A stretch of 64,000 nt of DNA, from contig CM074185.1 of the NCBI GenBank assembly GCA_037179385.1, positions 50,843,000 to 50,906,999 on the forward strand, in the 5' to 3' direction. The stretch comes from Holothuria scabra. Taxonomy: Eukaryota > Echinodermata > Holothuroidea > Aspidochirotida > Holothuriidae. This document shows positions 40,701 through 47,901 of this stretch, one piece after another. Numbering within the stretch: position 1 is the stretch's first letter; each line of letters opens with the position of its first letter. Under the pieces are notes generated by a model. That model ran no database searches, was not told the origin of the DNA, and saw only the letters and a program-made list of their open reading frames with translations. The translations under genes were made by a program, and so were the position numbers.

Positions 40701-43700
40701 AACCAACTACTGGTAGATCATTCAACACAATGTATGGGAACAAGCACCCAAAAGACCTTGTGCATTAAGGACACACTGACCTCATCCTTGGGGCTAAACA
40801 ATGGAACATACGGCCGCATGCATAAGAATTTGCTCTGCTGTTGTAGCCGACTAAGTTCGTATTAGACTGGTTGACAAATCAGCTGTCTGCATCTGTCTGC
40901 CTTGGTTTGTTTTGCCCTCAAAGGAAGGTGTACTTTCCGCTCTTTGACATCACGTGCACAAGTTTTATATTTAAGATCATTTGATTTCAAAATTGCAGAA
41001 CTAGCATTACCCTACAACATATGAAGGGTATATCAAATGATGTAACTAAATTTCCCAAGAAAGAGCATCAATTTTATAAAGAAATTGAATGCAATGTCTA
41101 ATTAATGTGCTGGGATGACACAACAGTTTTCCCACAATGCACTTTATCTGAAGAAAAATTGCAGTTCTTTGAAAAATTAGTATCTTCTGAACACCACATT
41201 TTCACCTACAGTAGTGGAAGTGAAAATATTTCCTCACATTTTGAAGTCTATGAATTTTGCCTATGAAATATGAATTTTAACAAATGTTTCCCAAGGAACA
41301 ACCTTTAAAAGTTTGATCTTACTTGCACAGTGGCTGCATGCAAAAGTAACAATTACAATCTATGATGTCTGTATTTCTTCTATTGACCCTACTTAAATAC
41401 TCATGCCGCACAGCATAAAGTGTTTACAAGGGTGACGTTTGTGAAAGGGGGAAAAAAAGATGTTTTTTACCTTACATATTACAAACTAAGCTACAATTAA
41501 GGCTTCGAAGTTTTATACTTTATACAACTAAGTTAAAATGTGAGGTGAAATATTTTATAAATTATGACAGAAATAGTTATTAGTTTCCACATATTCAAAC
41601 CTTTCTAGAGAGATTTGACATATTTATGTCTCATTCCAGGGCAAATATTATTCACCTTTTTAGCAGGTACAAACTCATCCACGAAGTCATCAATGAGAAG
41701 CAAACCCAAGAAGTCAAACTGTCGGCACAATTTTGCCCAGTAGCTCTTCTTGTGGACTGGTTCTTCCACATCACCTTGGTCCATGTCTGTTTCCATTTTT
41801 GCTCCATCAGTTTCCCTGGAAAATTGACAAAATTTTATTTAGAGCGTACCTTGAGTCAAAAAATTCTAAAATATATATTAAGCAGCATGACAAATGAATT
41901 CTAATAGTTCAACTCCCATCTTCATAGGACAATCTTGACTTATATACATACTACATATAATATTTATAATGTACCCAATCAGAGACCTAAGTGCAATACA
42001 AGCACAGAAAAAAGGGATAGCAAAACCATATAAAGCGAACAAAAGGTTTTAAACGTTCCTTAAATGCTTCCAGTGAGGATACTTCTCTGGTTGATCTTAG
42101 AAGAGAATTCCAGTGATGTGCACCTGCCACTGCTAAAGGCAGAATCACCACTACTTCTATTTGTTTTTGGAACATGAAGCTTAGTACAATCAGAAAAGGA
42201 CCTAAGAGACCGGTAATGAGTGTTATAAGTACTATGCAGTACAACATTAGAGATAAATTAAGATGGCGATGAGCCAAGGACACATTGACAATTGACATAC
42301 AAGTATAAGTAACTTAAACTTCATGCACTGATTGACAGGTAGCCAGTGTAATCTAGCCAGGTAATGGTTAATATGGTAACTTCGTCCATCTCTGCGTATC
42401 TTTGTATTTCTTTGTTTTTCTGAAAGTTACTGTACCTAGTACCAAGGTGTGATAGTGCTAGTGTTCTTAACCTTATGGGGAGGGGGGAAGGAAAGTAATT
42501 AAGCACTCTCTGTGCAACATGCTACTGTATGCAAGCATTCAAGAAGTGTACATGCTCAAAAAAATATTTTTAATGCTTAAATGGAAACAAAGCAGGCTAT
42601 GTGAGTTGTACTACTAGAAAGTCGCAAATTATTGTGCAATGGACTAATTTGTTTAAGGGAATAAATTTCAACATTTTATATGATGGCTCAAAAATTTCCT
42701 TTACTACTGAGTCTGAAATACCAAATCATCTTTGGAACAGTGCAAACCACAGGAATTAGACAAAGATTATTTTTACCCCAAGGAATTAACAAGTATGAAC
42801 AGGAAATGTTCCAATTACCTGCCATTGTTGGAGTGATAAAGTCAACAGGCATCCACAGGTAACACCATTCAAACAGTGACAAAGATTGGCCTTGTACAGA
42901 CAGATCTTTCCATAAATTATGTGACTCAATTGCAAATCATTTGAATGCTCAATTTCAGATATGCAGACTTACACAATGAGTTTGTTTTAAGGTAAAATTT
43001 CATCTCATAAACTTATTATAACCAAGCCTTATCAAGACCAGTGTCAATACATATACACATAATACCAACATCACATGACACACTGGTGGCAGCAGGGGGA
43101 TTAACCAGATACCAATTCATGCAAGAAGCATTGCCCTCAGCAAATCTCTTCCCCACAATTGACAATGAAGTAATTCAGTTATTATACATAGATGGTCATC
43201 CACAAAAAATGGCCATTTGCCCATTTGCATCATCTGGAGTTCCATTTTGACTTGTCGCTAGCAAAGACAATTATTAACTGAAAAATTTTGCCACATTCTA
43301 ATTTATGGGGAATTTTTCTGATAAAAACACAAACAACTTAATACTACCATAAAGCTAGTTTGCCCATGTTATAAGAAGCACTTAAATCTTACATGGTAGG
43401 AGGCTTGTCTTCATCACGGTCGCTATCTATCTGATTGCCAGATAGATCAAGGTAAACTAAGTGCGGTAAACTCTGTACCAGCGTTGACAGCATCAGTGGA
43501 GTCAGGTGAAATGCATAGTCAACTTCCGCCACGGAAATATCCAAGTGTCTGGAAAAATGATGTTTAGAAACAGATTTCAACTCCAGGTACACCATGGGTT
43601 AGATGCATACTTGTCCCTGAAAATGACTCATTCTGAACCTACTTGAAGGAATTGGGCTCATTTGTCATGTACTTCTCCTTTACTAAGTTTCTGTCCACAT

Positions 43701-46700
43701 CAGTTTCATGGTAAGGGGAGAGGGAAATCTCCTAAAGAAGAAATGAAACTTAACCATCAACAATAACCTCCTCCCCCAATCTTCCATTTGGAAGTGAAAA
43801 ATACAAATGATGCCTGTTAAGCAATGGACGGCAAGATATTTTTGTGGTTTAAAGCAGCAATCAGTGTTTGCTTTTACAATTTTTTTATGACATTAACTTG
43901 GCACCCCATTCATACAATGACTTTAAACCAACAAAAACTGATCTATGATCATGGTCTAACCTCATAATTGTTTAAAGTGAAGTGAAGGCTGTTTAGTCTT
44001 GTATCTGTGTGGAGTTTTTACCCGACAAATGTTCTGACATTTTTTTCAACAGTAGCTAATAAAAATATAAACCTTTCTTCTAACCTGAAAGACATTTTCA
44101 ATGTTTCTATATTGTGGTAAACAATCAGATTAGAAGCAAAAATGGGGTAATAGAACAAACGGTTAATATTTTCTGTCAAACTCTGACTGCCCCTTTCGGA
44201 TTTATCATGTACAGTATCAACAACATTTCAAATCCTTCATGTTGCACCTTGTGGCCAGGAAACTTTGGAATAAATTGAAACCCTGGACCCTTATAGTCCT
44301 ACAATATCTGTCTGGTTGCTGAATTTTGAAGCAATGAAGTTTGACAGCAAATGTAAACCTTTCGTTCTAGCACTTCAATTTTCCTTTTTAACGGATTACT
44401 TACCAGAATCCACAGACATTGAAGAGACAACAGTGAGGAGAAACATTAAATCCTGTGTTTAATTACTATTGAATGGGAGTTTTGCAATCTCGTTCAGGTA
44501 GCAAAATTCGACACAGATGCAAGACTAGGTAGCCTCATCCATTCCGAGACCAATCACAACCATAAGAACATGATGACAAATCAGTTTTTGTTAGTTTTAA
44601 TTCAATGTATGGTTGTGTTGCTGAATTAAAATAAAAGTGAAAAAAAAACTGGAAAACCTGTAAAACCAATATCTGATTTCCCCTTTAAGTGAATTGTAAT
44701 AAAGAAGTTGGTTTCATCTCTTGCAACAAACCCAGCGTTGACTTTTAGCACTTAAATAAATCTTACTTTCAAAATCTAGTTTCTTTGCCTGGGGTCAAAT
44801 TTCTATGACTCAGGAAGGTCAGAAGCTTTCACAACTTTCTGAATGTCATATTAAAGACTCTGAATCTACTGCCATTGTGCATGATGCACAGTGAAGTTTG
44901 GTAAACAAACCAGTGACAGGAAGAGGAAAAAGGTCTACATATGTCACTTGTTTCAATCAGATGGTTAGATAATAAGCTGTAAAAACACTACCAAACCAAA
45001 CCAAACCTTTCTGAATGATCTAGAGTGTAAAAGAAGCTTGAGACTTAAGCACTCTCTGTTGCACCACATTCCTGTGCAATGTACCATACAATGGACAGAA
45101 CATTTCACTATGGCTAGTGATTGTCACTGATAAATCAATCACTAGATTTCATAGTGCAGAAAAACTGCAGATCACTAGAATTCAATAGAAGGTTTTACTC
45201 CAAGTCACCTTCCAAAATGGTCTTTTTCTAAAGTCCTCCCAACCCTCTGGCAAAGGGCCATTCCGCAAAACCAAACTTTAATTAAACTGCTTCCCAAAGA
45301 AGCTACTGTATATGTCCACTGAAGGACAACATTTGACCAACCTCATAGCCTTCAGACCATTATTTACAAAAGTCACCCTACAAAATGGTCTTATTCCTGA
45401 GTAAATCTTGTAAGTTCAGTCACAACAGTTCATACATTTTGTAAGCAAGCTGGCTCTTTAAAAGACTTCAAGCCAAGCATTGGTTCCTATTCGGTAAAAA
45501 AATTTCTAACTTATGTCATGTACTAACTTCAATATAAACCACCAACTACCGTACCTTTCACTTTATTGATCTCAAGAAAGCTACACATAAAATTCTCCAA
45601 TAGGTTGTGAATTATACTGTAAGCAGGTCAACTAGGGGTGGATATTGTGCATTTAATTTTAAATTTCCCCACCTTTTGTGTCAATCTGATGGCAATAACC
45701 AACCACAGTTTAAGAGATCTATGTGACATTTATTTTAGAAAATGTAAATTCCAAAATTAATGTCAATCAAACATGAGAACTGTGCCACTTGAGGATTTCC
45801 GTAGACTATCATGGCTGGAAAAAACCAGCAATTTGGGAAGCTCATTGCAGTGAAATTTGGGTATTTGGAGGGAAATTTGACTACTTTTGTCTATGTAAAC
45901 ATGTGAAGCCTTTGGAAAATTTTGGTTTGCTTGCTGGGAAATGTACAATTTTACCAGCCCTGGTAGACTTTCGGTAAAATAGCGGTTTGGGATGACAAAT
46001 GACTGTCTTTAAACATACAAAGAAGAAATACATCTTTAATGTTGGGAATTGTTTCTCCTCCAGATGTTACTGCCCAGTAATATAATTTTCCACACAGCTT
46101 CAAGGAAATACTGAATGAACATTTCAATGAAAGCAAAATTTTGCTTACTAATCACAACAATTGTTGCATGCACTACTAAAATAATCATGTCGCATGTTCA
46201 AACCTGAAAACTGTTTGTAGTTTTACTTTTTACTTTACAGTGGTCTTAAATTTCCCCTCATCCAGAGACAATCTCAGCTTAGTGCTTCAGAGTGTGTATA
46301 CAGTACAAGTCCCCAACATGTAATCAAAACACTCTCTGCACAGTATATGTATTATGTAATATGAGTTACAGCACCGTTTATGAAATTGCTGTCAATCAAA
46401 GATCTATGCAAATGGAGAATTTCTGTGAACCACTACAAAACTTGTAGTTTGGGGAGAGAGTTAACTGCCTTTGGTTCATTACTCCAAAATTTTTGAGCAG
46501 TTTTGTTAATTATTCTGGAGGTGTACACTTCGTGTAAGCCAACCTCCAACTGAAGTGAATAAACACCAACTAATCCAATCAACTTCAGACTGTTTACTTC
46601 ATTCATCTCTCTCCAGTGGTCTATTCAATCTCTGTTTGAGGTACAGTAGTCTTACATGAAGTATATCCCATTCTCATACCAATAACAGAAGCCTTGAATC

Positions 46701-47862
46701 TTGAGGTATGCAAGTGCAATTGCACACCAACACTCACCTAAAATCACCGTGAAGAGTGCAAATTTTTGCATACCTGGATGAAGATGGGAGCTAATAGGAA
46801 TCTATTTTACTTTAATTAAAGAGCACACCTTAATTTCCTGAGGTTTGGGATTTGTAGCACACCTGAGAAATCTAAAACTCAATGCCTGATAACAGCCCAT
46901 CAACTAATAGGGGGTTTACAAGGCACCTTTTGGAACAGCAAACTCTGAAATACATGATGGCAAAAAGGAGATGACATTTTTTATGGTGCACTATAGGAAC
47001 ACACCTCCTTTCACTTATTTTTTTTTCCCTTTAATCAACATTAACTGCTATCAAATGTCACCCTCCAGGTTTAGTTTCAAATAACATGTTTCAAAATCAT
47101 ATCTATGCCAAATGTCAGGGTTGAATACATTGTTTCTACTAACATCTACATGAAAAGAAAACACTACCTTAATGACTTCACCCTGCAGATATCCTGCAAA
47201 CTTGTCTCCAAGATCATGCAGTCATGCAGAACAAGAGTTGTAAGCCGGTGTTGATGGGGTATGAGGAAGCTCATATCTCCATTTTTCACCACACCCGAAA
47301 CATTCAATGATAACAGTTTTGGAAGGTGTCGAGTCAAGAAATGCAAATGGACGCTGCTCAGTTCGGTATAGCTTATATCTAATCTCACCAACTCGGGTAA
47401 AAAGAAATTCATGATATACTTATAATTCTGCAAAACCTTTGGACATCTACTCAGGTTTAAAGCTTGCAAGGAGCGCAGTTTGATTAGGTCTGGCAGACAT
47501 CTGTCAGACAACTCAGTACAGCCTTGAATATCTAACTCCAAGAGTCTCTGTTTGGTTAATGCCATTACAGCTATATCAGTTATGACAGTATTTCTCACTT
47601 TGACTCTTTTGAGGTTCGTCCTCATCGGATCAGAGAGTATGCAAATAACATTATCCTGTAACAGATCTTTTTCAGCAAGGTAAGAGATCAAGTGATCACA
47701 CACTATCCACGGTAATTTCATGTCACCATGAAGCCTCTTTGGAATCCCTTTTTCATCTTGTTCGCATATCAGATGCCAATTGGATGCTAATACTTCAAAC
47801 GCAAAGTCCCACAGCCTGTATGGCCGATAAAGGGCCATCTTGTTCAAGTCCTCCGTCTTCAT
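22603..47862 (-). CDS. ZER1: Protein zer-1 homolog, complete gene (12 coding exons)
   Basis: ZER1 is a substrate receptor of a CUL2-Elongin B/C ubiquitin ligase that recognises proteins with exposed N-terminal glycine (Gly/N-degron). The coding join on the minus strand is 47862-47168, 43548-43393, 41815-41656, 40016-39873, 36368-36310, 32468-32192, 30379-30289, 28919-28849, 27073-26964, 25102-24914, 23395-23298 and 22763-22603. Every exon has AG acceptor and GT donor, all phases match, and the product is 736 residues (human ZER1 is about 766). In order it has a VHL-box-like N-terminus (RLWDFAFEVL, then Cul2-box-like KLPWIVCDHL), leucine-rich repeats to about residue 270, an acidic linker (about 272-300) and ARM-like repeats (about 335-720). 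Pocket residues W524, D528, N569 and E572 match the ZYG11B glycine pocket. It resembles ZER1 more than ZYG11 (SDPMRTNLKR, KSLRHLDIS, RNCGLTLLNF). Confidence 0.93.
23298..23395 (-). CDS. ZER1: ZER1 coding exon 11
   Basis: ATCAG acceptor, CAT|GTAAGT donor, phase 2 to 1. It encodes SFQPILRLLAVHHTYQVQLW and AAWAIANLCTVS, equivalent to human 'RSFEPILRLL..QHWATWALYNL'. Confidence 0.92.
24170..24450. repeat. Interspersed repeat family A, fragment
   Basis: It shares AACTGTTTTGTGCATTATTTG, AGTGTCTTGTCAC, AAACAATTATTTGTAGGT and GACCATTTGT..TCATTA in order with 37,790-38,000. Non-coding, in ZER1 intron 10. Confidence 0.5.
24914..25102 (-). CDS. ZER1: ZER1 coding exon 10
   Basis: ACAG acceptor, ACAG|GTAAGG donor, phase 2 to 2. 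Residues 588-651 include KSDGIEVSYNAAGTLSHIA and DSHRNINYR, diagnostic of ZER1 (human 'KADGIEVSYNACGVLSHIM' and 'NSRRNINYR'). Confidence 0.94.
26964..27073 (-). CDS. ZER1: ZER1 coding exon 9 (degron-pocket N and E)
   Basis: CCCAAG acceptor, TCAT|GTAAGA donor, phase 0 to 2. It encodes EFPDKPDLLRNMMGLIGNVA and EVPSLRQYLL. N569 and E572 in GNVAE are the pocket residues that contact the substrate amino terminus in ZYG11-family structures. Confidence 0.93.
27303..28540. mobile_element. Putative non-autonomous element with GACCCC tandem core
   Basis: It begins CAAGAGCCCAGTGGGCAC then GGTTCCTTGC (27,324-27,333) and ends with GCAAGGAACC (28,526-28,535), an exact inverted repeat of the latter. The right end has a short hairpin, GGTTCCTTTTGCTAATGCAA followed by GGAACC. 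Between 28,090 and 28,370 are three units of about 110-120 bp, each with TTGACC..TGGTGACCCC..ATGACC..TTGACC and AATACTGTGTT. A (CA)n run lies at 28,470-28,493. It lies in ZER1 intron 8. The element class is uncertain. Confidence 0.5.
28849..28919 (-). CDS. ZER1: ZER1 coding exon 8
   Basis: ACACAG acceptor, AGG|GTGAGT donor, phase 1 to 0. It encodes the end of D528 followed by ETSFNCERFVEGRGLHYFLE and SMR. Confidence 0.92.
30289..30379 (-). CDS. ZER1: ZER1 coding exon 7 (degron-pocket W)
   Basis: TTCCAG acceptor, ACAG|GTTTGT donor, phase 0 to 1. Residues 498-528 include EVMETAWSALWNVT plus D528 across the junction. W524 and D528 correspond to the glycine-pocket Trp and Asp of ZYG11B/ZER1. Confidence 0.93.
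31184..31494. mobile_element. MITE with CAGGGTTTCC ends (hAT-like)
   Basis: The left end CAGGGTTTCCATCAGAAA and the reverse complement of the right end CAGTGGTTCCACCAGAAA match at 14 of 18 positions. Poly-C tracts lie just inside both ends (31,220 and 31,458), consistent with a palindromic design. It lies in ZER1 intron 6. hAT origin is inferred from the ends. Confidence 0.6.
32192..32468 (-). CDS. ZER1: ZER1 coding exon 6
   Basis: TTATAG acceptor, GAG|GTAAGG donor, phase 2 to 0. Residues 405-497 form ARM-like helices containing LLRNCGLTLLNFDIP, FQFERIVKIL and VYMCNSIVCHVEGD, colinear with human ZER1 'VQRNCCLTLCNFSIP' and 'VHLCNALVCQVDND'. Confidence 0.94.
32538..32640 (+). mobile_element. 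SINE head, tRNA-like
   Basis: It has A-box-like TGGTCTAGTCAGTAGAGC and B-box-like GAGTTTGATTCCCAG with CATCAGACTCTCACC between, the same layout as the SINE at 16,369. It is not a functional tRNA. It lies in ZER1 intron 5. Confidence 0.6.
32715..33460. repeat. Tandem repeat of about 135 bp (GACCCCTGGTGACCCCAG)
   Basis: Five to six diverged units each contain CTTTGACCCC..TGACCCCAGATGACCTYTG, CACCAAAAAC, ACCATCTTCTGACCATAACA, CACATACCAAATATGA, ATCTATCCAAGTTTCCTATC and TTGAGATATC..TTAACAAG. The same unit underlies 28,090-28,370. It lies in ZER1 intron 5. Such repeats are widespread non-coding elements; the mechanism of spread is unknown to me. Confidence 0.75.
33495..33615 (+). mobile_element. 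SINE body fragment
   Basis: It contains CCACTGCCATTGTGCGTGAT, GCTCCACATACGCAGTGG and ACTGGAAAAAG, matching the body of the SINE at 16,369 (CTACTGCCGTTGTGCATGAT, GCTCCGCATAAGCAATGG). Confidence 0.6.
35585..35880. repeat. Interspersed repeat rich in CATGACTTTTCCATGA
   Basis: The left part reads TTTCATGACTTTTCCATGAC, CAAGGACCTGGAC; the right part reads TCCGTGACTTTTCATGAT, CAAGGTCCTGTAC. The two ends are direct rather than inverted. It lies in ZER1 intron 5; class unknown. Confidence 0.45.
36310..36368 (-). CDS. ZER1: ZER1 coding exon 5 (59 bp)
   Basis: TTCCAG acceptor, GGAAG|GTAAGT donor, phase 0 to 2. It encodes AITSIMNFYPGDGQIQIPG plus a split Arg. The match to the family is modest, but the phase and splice sites require it. 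Confidence 0.88.
36925..36972 (+). mobile_element. SINE tail fragment
   Basis: GACTTGAACCAATAGGTTGG followed by AAACTGGGCTGTAAAGCTC matches the 3' tail of the SINE at 16,369. Confidence 0.55.
37265..38010. repeat. Interspersed repeat family A, longest copy
   Basis: The left part (37,285-37,500) matches 40,985-41,210: CTAGCATTACCCTACA, AATTGAATGCAAT, CCCATAATGCACTTAATCTG, AAGAAAAAATTG. The right part (37,790-38,000) matches 24,170-24,450. A SINE fragment is inserted at 37,525-37,609. A perfect 11-bp hairpin arm pair (CTCATTGAGTT/AACTCAATGAG) lies at 37,681-37,711. It lies in ZER1 intron 4. Confidence 0.55.
37525..37609 (-). mobile_element. 5'-truncated SINE with 10-bp target duplication
   Basis: TTCTGAAGGA precedes (37,515-37,524) and follows (37,610-37,619) an 85-bp segment that carries the reverse complement of the SINE tail (GTTTTACAGCCCATTTTCCA, then ACC). 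It is inserted inside repeat family A. Confidence 0.75.
38575..39750 (-). pseudogene. CR1/Jockey-like LINE reverse transcriptase, 5'-truncated
   Basis: On the minus strand the frame reads VFILDLDKAFDTVPHELL, VLSGVPQGSVLGLILFLV, the catalytic box RLFADDCVCYR, then CSVITFARKK and SIKYLGITIT. An in-frame TAA (39,200-39,198) interrupts it, after which the same frame continues DLNWEKHIQN and later RPVLEYASSVWDPH to a TAG at about 38,847. The element starts inside the RT domain (a TGA just before AIRQLDAHKQ), so it is 5'-truncated as LINEs often are. The 3' end is marked by T11 then (GAA)n at about 38,575. It is non-functional: endonuclease and ORF1 are absent. It lies in ZER1 intron 4, in the gene's sense orientation. 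Confidence 0.88.
39873..40016 (-). CDS. ZER1: ZER1 coding exon 4
   Basis: TGACAG acceptor, GAG|GTAAGT donor, phase 0 to 0. Residues 338-385 begin VASLSCEANILTALEMYKER and end CKQVVACVE, colinear with human 'KVSGDKNEEQVLNAIEAYTEHR'. Confidence 0.9.
40975..41300. repeat. Interspersed repeat family A, left part
   Basis: CTAGCATTACCCTACAACAT, AATTGAATGCAATGTC, CCCACAATGCACTTTATCTG and CTCACATTTTGAAGT match 37,285-37,660 in order, without the SINE insertion found there. It lies in ZER1 intron 3. Confidence 0.55.
41656..41815 (-). CDS. ZER1: ZER1 coding exon 3 (acidic linker)
   Basis: TTCCAG acceptor, AAAAAG|GTGAAT donor, phase 2 to 0. The first 25 codons are an acidic Met/Asp/Glu-rich linker (METDMDQGDVEEP), followed by LCRQFDFLGLLLIDD that aligns with human 'LQFLGLF'. 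The donor lies inside a longer open frame, so the exon end is chosen by phase and by the next exon. Confidence 0.87.
41990..42395 (-). pseudogene. LINE pol C-terminal fragment, frameshifted
   Basis: On the minus strand one frame gives LHWLPVNQCMKFKLLILV and a later frame gives VAGAHHWNSLLRSTREVSS followed by LEAFKERLKPFV. These match the conserved tail of CR1/L2/Jockey-like LINE polyproteins ('LHWLPV..RI.FK', 'WNSLP..IR....FK..LK'). Frame changes and stops between them show decay. It lies in ZER1 intron 2. Confidence 0.7.
43393..43548 (-). CDS. ZER1: ZER1 coding exon 2
   Basis: TTCCAG acceptor, CCAT|GTAAGA donor, phase 2 to 2. It encodes leucine-rich repeats HLDISVAEVDYAFHLTPLML and LPHLVYLDLSGNQI, then the start of the acidic linker. 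Confidence 0.93.
44865..45000 (+). mobile_element. SINE body and tail fragment
   Basis: It contains AATCTACTGCCATTGTGCAT, AACAAACCAGTGA, GGAAAAAGG and GATAATAAGCTGTAAAAAC, colinear with the SINE at 16,369. It lies in ZER1 intron 1. Confidence 0.6.
46285..46460 (+). repeat. Interspersed repeat, copy of the 18,230 family
   Basis: It shares GTGTATACAGTACAAG, AATCAAAACACTCT, GCTGTCAATCAAAGATCTAT, GCAAATGGAGAAT and CTGTGAACCACTACAAAA with 18,230 and 60,345. A related fragment lies at 45,765-45,850. It lies in ZER1 intron 1. Confidence 0.5.
47168..47862 (-). CDS. ZER1: ZER1 coding exon 1 (start codon)
   Basis: ATG at 47,862-47,860 is the first ATG in frame; an in-frame TGA lies upstream at 47,892-47,890, so the start is firm. 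Residues 1-232 hold the VHL/Cul2-box region and most leucine-rich repeats (LLELDIQGCTELSD, LQALNLSRCPKV, LVRLDISYTELS, LLSLNVSG). Donor TTAAG|GTAGTG. The usual BC-box Cys position is Ala21 (RLWDFAFEVL). Confidence 0.93.
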
Positions 47863-47901
47863 AGTCCCACCATTGTTTGACAAGTCAACTCAAAATTTAC
47901 A
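47863..47901 (-). other. ZER1 5' UTR part, preceded by an intron
   Basis: A good acceptor (TTTATATTTCAG, ending at 47,902 on the minus strand) lies 39 bases before the start codon. This implies at least one noncoding 5' exon further upstream (higher coordinates), which I could not identify. Confidence 0.55.

Noticed and set aside
42680..43250. Overlapping short frames on both strands in ZER1 intron 2
   Set aside because: No splice context, no conservation signal and composition equal to intron sequence.
47862..47883. Translation start at a TTG seven codons upstream of the ZER1 ATG
   Set aside because: Non-ATG initiation is unlikely here; the ATG at 47,862 is the first in frame after an upstream TGA.
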